Below, piece by piece: positions 15,753 through 23,620 of a stretch of DNA of 31,895 nucleotides (the stretch's first letter is position 1; every line of letters starts with the position of its first letter). Position numbers and translations under genes: made by a program. Source of the stretch: an uncultured Bacteroidota bacterium (GTDB lineage: Bacteria > Bacteroidota > Bacteroidia > Flavobacteriales > UA16); the NCBI GenBank assembly GCA_902535565.1, contig CACAUH010000008.1:1-31895 (forward strand), given 5' to 3'. The notes beneath the pieces were generated by a model, which was given only the letters and a program-made list of their open reading frames with translations, made no database searches and was not told the origin of the DNA.

Positions 15753-17963
15753 TCAGTCTTGAATACCCTCTAAGTCGAGCATGAATGCATATTCCAAGGC
15801 AGTCTCCTTATAGCGACGGAAACGCCCAGACTGGCCGCCGTGTCCAGCGTCCATGTTCGTGTGGAAAAGCAGCGTGTTGTTATCGGTCTTCAACTCACGC
15901 AACTTGGCCACCCACTTGGCAGGCTCCCAATACTGCACTTGACTGTCCCAATATCCTGTGGTCACCAAGGTATTGGGATAATTCTGTGCCTTGACCTGGT
16001 CATAAGGGCTGTACGACTTCATATAGTGGTAGTACTCCTCATTCACGGGATTGCCCCATTCGTCCCACTCGAACGTGGTCAACGGAATCGTCTCGTCCAA
16101 CATCGTGCTCACCACATCCACGAATGGGACCGCGGCAATGACGCCATTGAAAAGGTCGGCAGCCTGGTTCATTACCGCTCCCATCAGCAAGCCACCGGCG
16201 GACCCGCCCATGGCATAGAGGTGATCTGGCGAGGTATATCCCATTTCAACCATCGCACGGCCAACATCCTCGAAGTCATTAAAGGTATTCTGCTTCTTAA
16301 GCAGTTTTCCATCCTCGTACCAGTGGCGGCCCATCTCTTGACCTCCACGGATGTGCGCAATGGCATAAACGAATCCACGATCCAACAGTGACAGGCGAAC
16401 GCTAGAGAAGTACGGGTCCATGCTGCTGCCATAGCTGCCATATGCGTAGAGCAAAAAGGGGTTCTCTCCATTGCGCTCGGTTCCCTTTCGGTATACCATG
16501 CTCACCGGAACTTTGACCCCATCCCGCACCTCAACCATGAGACGCTCGGAAGCGTAATTCTCAGGAGAAAAGTTCTCATCCATGACTTCCTGCTGCTTGA
16601 GGAGAATGCGCTCTCCGGTCCGCATGTTGTGGTCATACGTGCTGCTCGGTGTGGTCATCGAGCTGTAACCAAACCGCAAAATCTCAGTGTCAAAATCAGG
16701 GTTAGAGCTCGTGTATGCAGTGTAAGCCGGGTCGTTAAAACTGAGGTACTCGTCCTTGGTGCCATCCCAAGTCCGGATGCGGATTTGGTTCAGGCCATTT
16801 TTCCTCTCCTCAACCACCAGGTATTCCTTGAAAATGTCGATGCCCTCAAGGAACACGTCGTCCCTGTGTGCGATCACCTCTTCCCAATTGTCTTTTGTCG
16901 TGGCCCCTACCGGCGTCCGCATTAAACGGAAATTCTTGGCGTCTAGGTTGGTCACGATATAAAAGTGATCGCCATAATGACTAATCCCGTATTCCAAATC
17001 GCGCTCACGTGGTTGAATGACACTCCATTCACCCATGGGGTCGTCCGCCCTGAGCACCCGGTATTCCTGAGACAGCGTTTGTGAGGTGTAAATCACCAGA
17101 TACTCGTCACTTTTGGAGCGGTACACACCACAGCTGAAGGTCTCATCCTTTTCTTCAAACACGAGCGCATCGTCTTCGACAGGCGTGCCCAAAACATGGC
17201 GATACACTTGGAAGCTCCGCAAGGTCTGAGGGTCCTTCCGGGTATAGAACACCGTCTTGTTGTCGGCCGCCCACGTCGCTCCGCCTGTGGTCAACGGAAT
17301 CTCATCCGCTAGCATCTCTCCTGTCGCCAAGTCTTTAAAGTAGACCGTGTACTGGCGGCGACTTACAGTGTCCACGCCAAACGCAAGCAAGCGGTTGTCA
17401 TCGCTGACACGCATCCCGCCGACAGCAAAGTAATCGTGTCCTTCAGCAAGTGTGTTTTGGTCGAGCATGATCTCCTCTTCACCCGAGCAGTCCCCATACT
17501 TGACCTCATCTCCTGCCTTCTTTCGGCAGTTGATTGCATATTCCTTTCCCTCCTCATAGCGCGTGTAATACCAGTAACCCCGATTCCGTAAGGGAACACT
17601 TCGATCGTCCTTCTTAATTCGGGCTACGATTTCGTCGAACAACTTCTGTTGCAGGGGTTCGGTATGTGCCAGCTTTCCATTGATATACCCGTTTTCAGCC
17701 TCGAGGTAGTCCAACACGTCCTGCGTCTGCTCATCGGGCGTCTCCGCTTCCTTTTGAGCATCACTGAGGCGCATCCAGAAATAGTTGTCTACCCGGGTGT
17801 CCCCGTGCAAGGTCATTTCAAAAGGCACCTTCTTGGCCACGGGGGCCACAGCATCATCAGATTGAGACATGTCGTTGGAAGTTTGGCAGGCTGTAAGCAG
17901 AACCGCAGTGGACAGCGCGCCAAAGGCGCTCAGCGCAAAGGCGCGGGACAGAAGTCGAGTCAT
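15753..17963 (-). CDS. ptrB: S9 family oligopeptidase B-like peptidase, exported lipoprotein
   Basis: This prolyl-oligopeptidase-family serine peptidase most resembles oligopeptidase B, which cuts short peptides after basic residues. The 736-residue protein starts with a signal sequence ending in the lipobox LLTAC (Cys26), so it should be a lipid-anchored periplasmic or surface protein rather than the cytosolic form known from E. coli. An N-terminal segment (PFEMTLHGDTRVDNYFWMR) and a seven-bladed propeller (about 115-465) precede the alpha/beta-hydrolase domain. The catalytic triad is visible: Ser588 in GGSAGG, Asp673 in GYWDSQVQY and His708 in DAGHGG. The GGQEMGRHWYEDGK block (540-553) is typical of the oligopeptidase B branch. 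It lies 57 bases downstream of purS on the same strand. Substrate preference is inferred from family resemblance. Confidence 0.93.
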   Translation of the reverse strand: MTRLLSRAFALSAFGALSTAVLLTACQTSNDMSQSDDAVAPVAKKVPFEMTLHGDTRVDNYFWMRLSDAQKEAETPDEQTQDVLDYLEAENGYINGKLAHTEPLQQKLFDEIVARIKKDDRSVPLRNRGYWYYTRYEEGKEYAINCRKKAGDEVKYGDCSGEEEIMLDQNTLAEGHDYFAVGGMRVSDDNRLLAFGVDTVSRRQYTVYFKDLATGEMLADEIPLTTGGATWAADNKTVFYTRKDPQTLRSFQVYRHVLGTPVEDDALVFEEKDETFSCGVYRSKSDEYLVIYTSQTLSQEYRVLRADDPMGEWSVIQPRERDLEYGISHYGDHFYIVTNLDAKNFRLMRTPVGATTKDNWEEVIAHRDDVFLEGIDIFKEYLVVEERKNGLNQIRIRTWDGTKDEYLSFNDPAYTAYTSSNPDFDTEILRFGYSSMTTPSSTYDHNMRTGERILLKQQEVMDENFSPENYASERLMVEVRDGVKVPVSMVYRKGTERNGENPFLLYAYGSYGSSMDPYFSSVRLSLLDRGFVYAIAHIRGGQEMGRHWYEDGKLLKKQNTFNDFEDVGRAMVEMGYTSPDHLYAMGGSAGGLLMGAVMNQAADLFNGVIAAVPFVDVVSTMLDETIPLTTFEWDEWGNPVNEEYYHYMKSYSPYDQVKAQNYPNTLVTTGYWDSQVQYWEPAKWVAKLRELKTDNNTLLFHTNMDAGHGGQSGRFRRYKETALEYAFMLDLEGIQD

Positions 17964-17981
17964 GAAATCGAATTGAACTCC

Positions 17982-17989
17982 GAAAAGTA
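17982..17989 (-). promoter_or_regulatory. Possible -7 box upstream of ptrB
   Basis: On the minus strand TACTTTTC matches TAnnTTTG at all but the last base and ends 18 bases before the ptrB ATG, inside the 57-base gap after purS. Confidence 0.25.
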
Positions 17990-18020
17990 GCCCAAAAGAG
18001 GGCCTGATAAAGGCACTCGA

Positions 18021-18287
18021 TTATAAGGTGGCCTCTTCCGCAGAAAAGACCCGGAATTCGAAACGCTCCATAATGGGATTCGAAAGGAGCTTCTCGCAAG
18101 CCTCACCCACAAGTCGCTCAGCTTCCTCTCGGCTCTCAGCCTCGATATCGAGGGTAATGTGCTTGCCAACACGCACATTGGTGAGTTGGCCCAAGCCCAT
18201 ATTCGGCAAGTTGTTGGAAACCGCCTTGCCCTGCGGATCAAGAAGGGCGGGGAGAGGCAGGATGTCTATAGCAGCGTGAAAAACCAT
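18021..18287 (-). CDS. purS: Phosphoribosylformylglycinamidine synthase subunit PurS
   Basis: PurS is the small bridging subunit of the three-part FGAM synthase (PurS-PurQ-PurL) in de novo purine synthesis; it joins the glutaminase PurQ to the synthetase PurL. The 88-residue protein is of normal length and shows the family blocks LLDPQGKAVSNNL, NVRVGKHITLDI and EKLLSNPIMERFEF. The start at ATG 18287 is three bases after the pssA stop, so translation is probably coupled. No purL or purQ gene is in the window. Organisms with a standalone PurS normally use the short PurL, so a small PurL and a PurQ are expected elsewhere in this genome. Confidence 0.93.
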   Translation of the reverse strand: MVFHAAIDILPLPALLDPQGKAVSNNLPNMGLGQLTNVRVGKHITLDIEAESREEAERLVGEACEKLLSNPIMERFEFRVFSAEEATL

Positions 18288-18290
18288 GGG

Positions 18291-19136
18291 TTATGTCAAG
18301 GGACGGAGGCGGATGAACAGTGCCGACGTCAACGGGTACGAAATTAGGGCAAGCACGCCGCCAAAAGGGCCCTCCCACAACACCAATCCAACTGCCGCAA
18401 TCAACCACGCAATTCGCATTCGGTCCATGGCGCTGTCTTGACCCCAAGTCTTGAAGCCAAATTGAGGCCACCGAGACACCATGCCAAGCGGCAAAAACGT
18501 GACACCAATGGCCCCCAACCAAGCAATCCACCCCAACGAATCAGTGCCCTTTTCAGCCCACACCCAAAGGACCATCCCCCAATAAAGGGCTGCCATGGGG
18601 GCGGGAATACCAGCAAAGTCAAACCGATCATCATGCGGGCCGTCCGAACCTCTGGAAAACCGTGCCAAGCGCCAAGCGCCAGCCATCATGACCAGCAAAG
18701 CGAGAATGGGCGCCCACTCAAATCCTGCTGCCAATCCGCCAGCGGCACGCCATTCCATCATCAACGCCATGCCAATGAACGCAGGGGCCAACCCCGCAGA
18801 AACCAAGTCCGCCATAGAATCCAGCATCGCACCCTGCACTCCATCCGCCCCCATTAATCGGGCAACCGCCCCGTCCAGTAAATCGCACAATTGACCCAAA
18901 CCCCAAACGACCAAAAGCCACAAAATTCCAGCCACGCGCCGCTCCTTGGTTCCAATTCCCTCCATCCAATGCTCCATCCAGCCCTGGGAATCGAGCCATT
19001 CGGCAGGCGCCCAGCCCAAATCAAATTCAGATGCCGCCCACCAACACACCAATGCCCCCGCACCCAGGTTGATGAATGTCAATGTGTTGGCGGGCCAACT
19101 ACGCCAATCTAATTGTCTGTCCTCAAGTCGTTTCAC
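18291..19136 (-). CDS. pssA: CDP-diacylglycerol--serine O-phosphatidyltransferase (CDP-alcohol phosphatidyltransferase)
   Basis: This is an inner-membrane enzyme joining CDP-diacylglycerol to serine, giving phosphatidylserine, the precursor of phosphatidylethanolamine. The CDP-alcohol phosphotransferase signature is exact: DGAVAR, eight residues, G, three, D, three, D (DGAVARLMGADGVQGAMLDS, then MAD). Eight or so hydrophobic segments span the protein, and the early NTLTFINLGAG is typical of PssA N-termini. I chose the GTG at 19136 (MKRLEDRQ.., 281 residues). A TTG at 19199 would extend it by 21 residues, but it would overlap the tRNA-Cys promoter box and place the start above this gene's own likely -7 box. 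Serine as the acceptor is inferred from Bacteroidota context; phosphatidylinositol or glycerol acceptors are less likely. purS follows by three bases. Confidence 0.85.
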   Translation of the reverse strand: MKRLEDRQLDWRSWPANTLTFINLGAGALVCWWAASEFDLGWAPAEWLDSQGWMEHWMEGIGTKERRVAGILWLLVVWGLGQLCDLLDGAVARLMGADGVQGAMLDSMADLVSAGLAPAFIGMALMMEWRAAGGLAAGFEWAPILALLVMMAGAWRLARFSRGSDGPHDDRFDFAGIPAPMAALYWGMVLWVWAEKGTDSLGWIAWLGAIGVTFLPLGMVSRWPQFGFKTWGQDSAMDRMRIAWLIAAVGLVLWEGPFGGVLALISYPLTSALFIRLRPLT

Positions 19137-19141
19137 AACAG

Positions 19142-19149
19142 GAAAAATA
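19142..19149 (-). promoter_or_regulatory. Possible -7 box of the pssA promoter
   Basis: On the minus strand TATTTTTC (7 of 8 positions matched to TAnnTTTG, counting the free bases) ends five bases before the GTG at 19136. This fits a leaderless start there and argues against the upstream TTG. Confidence 0.3.
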
Positions 19150-19180
19150 GACCCAATGAAACCCTGCGGAAGGACTGCCG

Positions 19181-19188
19181 TATATTTG
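19181..19188 (+). promoter_or_regulatory. -7 box of the tRNA-Cys promoter
   Basis: TATATTTG is an exact match to TAnnTTTG and ends 30 bases before the tRNA. This leaves room for a short 5' leader removed by RNase P. No clear -33 TTG is visible. Confidence 0.5.
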
Positions 19189-19218
19189 CTTCCCCGCAAC
19201 GGTTGGGGAAAACAACAT

Positions 19219-19289
19219 GGTCTGGTGGCCGAGTGGCTAGGCTCAGCTCTGCAAAAGCTGCTACAGCGGTTCGAATCCGCTCCAGACCT
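19219..19289 (+). tRNA. tRNA-Cys (anticodon GCA)
   Basis: A full cloverleaf can be drawn over 71 bases. The acceptor stem is GGTCTGG with CCAGACC (7 bp). The D-arm is GCC/GGC. The anticodon stem is CAGCT/AGCTG with loop CTGCAAA, giving GCA. The variable loop is four bases, and the T-arm is AGCGG/CCGCT with TTCGAAT. The discriminator is T, as required by cysteinyl-tRNA synthetases. The next bases are CCG, so the CCA end is not encoded and must be added by a nucleotidyltransferase. It stands alone between pssA (divergent) and a terminator. Confidence 0.97.
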
Positions 19290-19290
19290 C

Positions 19291-19325
19291 CGAAAAAAAG
19301 GCCCGGCGTTTGCCGGGCCTTTTTC
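19291..19325 (+). terminator. Strong bidirectional intrinsic terminator
   Basis: GGCCCGGC-GTTT-GCCGGGCC (19300-19319) is an 8-bp GC stem with a four-base loop, preceded by seven A and followed by five T. It ends the tRNA-Cys transcript on the plus strand. On the minus strand, with seven T after the stem, it ends the GH81 transcript, whose stop is at 19347. Confidence 0.92.
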
Positions 19326-19346
19326 ATTCCCTAATGGTGCCTCCCG

Positions 19347-22313
19347 TCAAGGAGAACAGGTCTGCCCAAAGGAAGACAAAACCATGAGGATGTCCGAAAC
19401 ACCCACGAGGCCATCGCCATTCACGTCCTCGGCACAAGGCCCACTCCCGAAGGCACATGTGCCGTCGTCCATCGTAGCAACAGGGTTGAAGTTGACCGCT
19501 CCATCATAGGTGCATCCTGGCACTTCTTCTGAATCACATATCCCATTCCCGTTGGCGTCGCTTTGACAATCGCCTGAGCAAACCCCAAGCGCGTCAGGGC
19601 CACTGCCTTGACAATCGCAATCGCCCGCGGGAATATCCTCACAACCGCATACATAGACGGCACCCGGTCCATTGCAAACACCACACGCGTCCACCTGTCC
19701 AATACAAGGGTCCACGTCATCGCAAACCCCATCACCATCGCTGTCGGTTTCACACCCACCATTGCAAACCCCAATGGCATCCAACTGTCCAACACAAGGG
19801 TCCACGTCATCGCAAATTCCGTCGTCATCGATGTCCACCGGACACCCCCCAGCACACGGCTCGCAACTGTTCCAACAGACTGCGGGCAGTGTTGTGGCAC
19901 CACTCACCGTCAGCACACGGTTCACGAATTCACCCGTAGTCAATGTGCAAGACTCGCCTCCAGCGAACTGCTCAGACACCCCCCAATCAAACGTGGTGAA
20001 CTTGTACTCCTGCAAACCCGCTGGCCAAAACACCGTGATGGTCCAAACCCCGTCTCCATTGTCATCGGACATTGGCTCAGACGCGGCGTTCCAACCATTG
20101 AATGTTCCCGCGAGATACATAGGGCCTTCCGGAGAATCCGGGTTGCTCATGTCCACAGACAACGTCACGGGAAACAGACACGACCCGTCATCATCCGTGG
20201 CATTTGGACTGAAGTTCACCGCGTCTTGATTGGTGCACCCGGGAATAGAACCCCCTCCCCCTCCAGGGTCACCTCCTCCCCCATCAATGGTCTCAGCACC
20301 TGGCCTTGTGGAAAGCCAATACAACGTGTTGGTTCGGGTGTTGCCATCATCATACCCCGTCAAGGTGGCTGCCTCAGACCAAGCTGCAACCGGATCAATC
20401 ACCGCATGAGCCATGTAGATGAACCCCTTCCAACCTTCACCGATGTTGGGGTCATTCACCACCGTAGACACCACAGGGTACTCCTCTTCAATCCATTCGG
20501 CCCGCAAAAGCTCCTCGGTAATCGGCGTAAATGGCAACATCTGAATACCATGGATAAACTCCAAGTTGGCGCCAAAAAACGTGGCGTGGTCCACCTTGGT
20601 GCCCCACAAAATGCCAACCACCTTATTAGAAGCAAACGGCTCGGGATAAATTCCCTCCCCTTCGTTGATCTGCCAATACTTCCAAGTCGACCGCAGCTCT
20701 GTGGCCAGCATCACCCGGCCCAAATCACGCAAACGGTCATTGCCAATGGCCAAGCCGTACAAGTAAACGGCGTACCACGCATTAACTGCTTCGGAGGTGC
20801 TCTCCTGATTTCGGGAGTCCCCGAATTCAAAAAGACCTGCGGCCCAAGAATGCCCCACAAACCAATCCTTGTTTCGCATGAAACCAAAATGCGGATCGAC
20901 CCCTGAAGGCTCTGCAATGTCTCGGATTAAATCCATAACCTCATCTCCCCATTCAGCAACCCAAGACGGGTTGTCCTTGGCCATCGCCGCTGCCGCATAT
21001 ATCCAGTAGCCGTAGTGAAAATGGTGGTCGTTGTAGTACCCCTGCCCAAACGCTGCAGCAGGGTTGCTGATGCCCGAAGTCGCCACAAGTCCGCCCCAGT
21101 CCTGATCGTAAAGCAATGGGTCGCCATCTAAGCCTGCCAAACGATTCTCCAACGCATTGCCAAGGTTGCTTCTGACTTGAGCAGCCAGTGTCGGCTCATT
21201 GAGTTCATCGGCGATGACAGCCAACCGCCCGAGGGCGGCAAACTGCTTCCCGCCAAAGTAGGGGTCCGGTGCCGAAACCTGAAAGTTGACATCCGCTGCA
21301 AGGGCATCACGGACCTCTTGCTCCAGATTTGGTGCAATCGGGTTCGCCGACTCAAACCCAATGGTCGTGAGCGGTTCTTCCATGGTCCAATTCTCCCCAG
21401 AGATTCCCGTCATGTCTCCTTTGAGGGTGTTCCGGATGACGCTTGTCGAGGTGGGTGCGACCAACACGTCCATATGATGCGGCAAGGCCATCATCAAAAG
21501 CGGACCAGACCCCTCCGATTCCCACTGAAACGCAATGGTTCCAATGTCATTGGCAGCGGTGACTGACACGTCACCACCAGTGGGAATTCGACCTGAATGG
21601 GCGTCCAAAACAGCATCGCTAATGCCGTCCAATAACGCCGCCCTCAAGGAGCCTGTATAGACACCGCTTGCCTCTAGTGACCCGTTATTCACAGACAGGG
21701 TCAAGACACTTGAGGCATACAAAACCCAAGTCTGTCCATTGTTCATCTGGACCTCGAAACGGGTGTCTGTTACCGCTTGAGAGCCAACCCCTCCATTGAG
21801 ACCCGTGATGGCATGAACCGTCCCAATCCGAGGAGTCAAACCGTTGTAATGGGCCGTCATGTATGGTTGGCCCCGCACCAGGTCCACGTGCATCGAACCT
21901 GTTCCTGTTCCCCAATCCAAACTCACATGCAGCGGACCATATCCAGAAACCTGCTGACCAGGCAGCCCTTCCACTGCGCGAAAACTGAGGTTCTCAGTAA
22001 AGGAGGTGAAGATGAAGTTCTCAGCGACCACCTTATCTGGAAAACCAAATTTTAACCCATCCCCATGAACCTGAACCTGATATGGCAAGGCATTGATGGT
22101 ATACCCCCCGCTTCCGAGGGCGATGTTTTGCCACCAGGCATTGGTGGGCAATGGGGCGGCAGGGTTGGCCCACAGGCCTCCCGGAGGTGCGCTGTGGTTT
22201 TGTGCGGAAAAGGTGGGGGTCGTCGAAGACAAAGGGGCTCCACCGAGCAGCTCTGTCTGGGCTTGTGCGGCTAAGGGCAAGGCCGCACAGCAGAGAATAA
22301 AAAAGAAACGCAT
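19347..22313 (-). CDS. Secreted GH81 endo-1,3-beta-glucanase (laminarinase) with calcium-binding C-terminal modules
   Basis: This 988-residue enzyme should hydrolyse beta-1,3-glucans such as laminarin outside the cell. The signal peptide is MRFFFILCCAALPLAAQA. The GH81 domain spans about 40-670: DWGGLVATSG (405-414), YYNDHHFHYGYW (426-437, Asp429) and NQESTSEAVN (502-511, Glu504 and Glu508 four apart as in GH81 active sites). A Gly-rich linker (678-688) leads to a GCT..AVNF..DDGSC module (692-712). Next come a carbohydrate-binding-like beta domain with YLAGTFNGWN (733-742), thrombospondin-3-like repeats with DxDxDG (about 826-930), a second GCT module (933-953) and a terminal dockerin/EF-hand-like DVNGDGLVGVSDILMVLSSFG (963-983). 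No standard T9SS type A or B sorting domain is visible at the end. It lies 61 bases downstream of pgk and has a good Shine-Dalgarno. Confidence 0.92.
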   Translation of the reverse strand: MRFFFILCCAALPLAAQAQTELLGGAPLSSTTPTFSAQNHSAPPGGLWANPAAPLPTNAWWQNIALGSGGYTINALPYQVQVHGDGLKFGFPDKVVAENFIFTSFTENLSFRAVEGLPGQQVSGYGPLHVSLDWGTGTGSMHVDLVRGQPYMTAHYNGLTPRIGTVHAITGLNGGVGSQAVTDTRFEVQMNNGQTWVLYASSVLTLSVNNGSLEASGVYTGSLRAALLDGISDAVLDAHSGRIPTGGDVSVTAANDIGTIAFQWESEGSGPLLMMALPHHMDVLVAPTSTSVIRNTLKGDMTGISGENWTMEEPLTTIGFESANPIAPNLEQEVRDALAADVNFQVSAPDPYFGGKQFAALGRLAVIADELNEPTLAAQVRSNLGNALENRLAGLDGDPLLYDQDWGGLVATSGISNPAAAFGQGYYNDHHFHYGYWIYAAAAMAKDNPSWVAEWGDEVMDLIRDIAEPSGVDPHFGFMRNKDWFVGHSWAAGLFEFGDSRNQESTSEAVNAWYAVYLYGLAIGNDRLRDLGRVMLATELRSTWKYWQINEGEGIYPEPFASNKVVGILWGTKVDHATFFGANLEFIHGIQMLPFTPITEELLRAEWIEEEYPVVSTVVNDPNIGEGWKGFIYMAHAVIDPVAAWSEAATLTGYDDGNTRTNTLYWLSTRPGAETIDGGGGDPGGGGGSIPGCTNQDAVNFSPNATDDDGSCLFPVTLSVDMSNPDSPEGPMYLAGTFNGWNAASEPMSDDNGDGVWTITVFWPAGLQEYKFTTFDWGVSEQFAGGESCTLTTGEFVNRVLTVSGATTLPAVCWNSCEPCAGGCPVDIDDDGICDDVDPCVGQLDAIGVCNGGCETDSDGDGVCDDVDPCIGQVDACGVCNGPGAVYVCGCEDIPAGDCDCQGSGPDALGVCSGDCQSDANGNGICDSEEVPGCTYDGAVNFNPVATMDDGTCAFGSGPCAEDVNGDGLVGVSDILMVLSSFGQTCSP
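19668..19814 (-). repeat. 90-bp tandem coding repeat (thrombospondin-3-like) in the GH81 gene
   Basis: Two copies of a segment encoding CDDVDPC.GQ.DA.GVCNG start at residues 834 and 864, a period of 30 residues. The DNA is nearly identical over CAAGGGTCCACGTCATCGCA (plus-strand reading). DxDxDG calcium-ligand motifs accompany each copy. Confidence 0.8.
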
Positions 22314-22317
22314 TGGT

Positions 22318-22323
22318 CTCCTT
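22318..22323 (-). promoter_or_regulatory. Shine-Dalgarno of the GH81 gene
   Basis: AAGGAG lies four bases before the ATG at 22313. It is notable because most genes in this window lack a recognisable ribosome-binding site. Confidence 0.5.
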
Positions 22324-22374
22324 AAGGTATGCGAAACCCTTGGCTATCGCTTCGATTCTAGACGATGACTTTCG

Positions 22375-23577
22375 TCAGTTGTCCAAGATTGCTGAAATCC
22401 CAGGTAAGGTTTTTCCTTCGAGGCCTTCAAGCATCGCGCCGCCTCCCGTGGACACATAACTCACCTGGTCAGCCAGTCCCGCCTTGTTGACTGCGGCCAC
22501 AGAGTCCCCTCCGCCCACAAGCGTATATGCCCCGTGGCCCGTTTCCTTGACAATGGCCTCCGCAATGCACTTGGTGCCCGAGGCAAAACGGTCAAACTCA
22601 AACACGCCCATTGGGCCGTTCCACAAAATGGTCCGACAACCCTCTAAAGCACTGACAAACGCGGAGCGGCTCTCCAAACCAATGTCCATTCCCTCCCAGC
22701 CATTCGGAATGGCCCCGGTGGGATAGCTGGCTTGATTGGCATTCGGAGAGAAGTTGTCTCCACAGACCGTGTCTGACGGCAAGTGCACCTCGACGCCTTT
22801 CGCCTTGGCCACTTCGAGAAGGGCCAGGGCCTCTGCGTGCATGTCGGGCTCCACCAAAGACCCACCAACATCACCGCCTTGGGCCTGCACAAACGTGTAG
22901 GCCATGCCACCGCCTATCAAAAGCCTGTCCACCCGGTCCAAGAGGTTTTTGAGCACCGCCAGCTTAGAACTCACCTTGGCGCCGCCAATAACAGCAGCAA
23001 CGGGCTTCTCTGCCCCGCGCAGGACCTGCTCCAAAGCCTTGACCTCACCCTCCATCAAACATCCGAACGCCTTGTCCTCGGGAAAAAACTTGGCAATGAT
23101 GGCAGTAGAGGCGTGGGCGCGGTGCGCAGTGCCAAAGGCATCATTGACATAGAAGTCGCCGTTTTCCGCCAGCTGGCCCGCAAAAAACTCATCCCCCGCC
23201 TTCTCCTCTTCATGGAAGCGAAGGTTCTCAAGCAAAGCCACTTCTCCAGCAACCAGAGATTGGGTCACCTCCAAGGCTTCGTCACCCACACAATCAGGTG
23301 CAAACGCCACGGGTCGACCCAAATGCCCCTCCAAGGTCGAGACGATGTGACGCAAAGACAATGCTGCATCTCGGCCTTTGGGCCGGCCGAGGTGACTCAT
23401 CAGCACCACACTTCCCCCCGTGTCCAACACGTGCTGAATGGTGGGCAATGCGGCACGTATTCGAGTGTCATCGGTCACCTCCCGACTGCCATCATCCCCT
23501 GGCTCGGCCATCGGAACGTTGAAGTCGACGCGGATCAAGGTGCGGACACCCTCAAAGGTTCGGTGTTGAAACGCCAT
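22375..23577 (-). CDS. pgk: Phosphoglycerate kinase
   Basis: This cytosolic glycolytic enzyme transfers phosphate between 1,3-bisphosphoglycerate and ADP. The 400-residue protein carries all family blocks: LIRVDFNVP near the N-terminus, SHLGRPKG, ENLRFHEEEKAGD, NDAFGTAHRAHAS, AVIGGAKVSSKLAVL, GGGMAYTFV, NGPMGVFEF and the C-terminal GGGDSVAAVNKAG and STGGGAMLE nucleotide loops. ATG 23577 (MAFQHRTFEG) gives the usual spacing to RVDFNVP; an in-frame ATG at 23601 would add eight residues. It follows glyS by 43 bases on the same strand and precedes the GH81 gene by 61, so it may share their transcript. Confidence 0.97.
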   Translation of the reverse strand: MAFQHRTFEGVRTLIRVDFNVPMAEPGDDGSREVTDDTRIRAALPTIQHVLDTGGSVVLMSHLGRPKGRDAALSLRHIVSTLEGHLGRPVAFAPDCVGDEALEVTQSLVAGEVALLENLRFHEEEKAGDEFFAGQLAENGDFYVNDAFGTAHRAHASTAIIAKFFPEDKAFGCLMEGEVKALEQVLRGAEKPVAAVIGGAKVSSKLAVLKNLLDRVDRLLIGGGMAYTFVQAQGGDVGGSLVEPDMHAEALALLEVAKAKGVEVHLPSDTVCGDNFSPNANQASYPTGAIPNGWEGMDIGLESRSAFVSALEGCRTILWNGPMGVFEFDRFASGTKCIAEAIVKETGHGAYTLVGGGDSVAAVNKAGLADQVSYVSTGGGAMLEGLEGKTLPGISAILDN

Positions 23578-23620
23578 TGTATTGAATAAAACCGTCTCCA
23601 TGTGTACTCAGTGTGGAGGT

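Noticed and set aside
19137..19199. TTG start for pssA at 19199
   Set aside because: It would overlap the tRNA-Cys -7 box and lie upstream of the gene's own promoter-like box; the GTG at 19136 gives a normal PssA N-terminus.
19635..19814. Short regular repeats that could suggest a CRISPR array
   Set aside because: Only two copies, in frame within the GH81 gene, encoding calcium-binding repeats; there are no spacers and no cas genes.
19608..20906. A 432-codon plus-strand open frame
   Set aside because: It lies entirely antisense to the GH81 gene, is Arg/His/Pro rich and has no domain or signal; the GH81 catalytic motifs on the other strand are unambiguous.
22361..22376. GACGA/TCGTC inverted repeat at the end of pgk
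   Set aside because: It is only a 5-bp stem overlapping the stop codon with no T-run; too weak to call a terminator.
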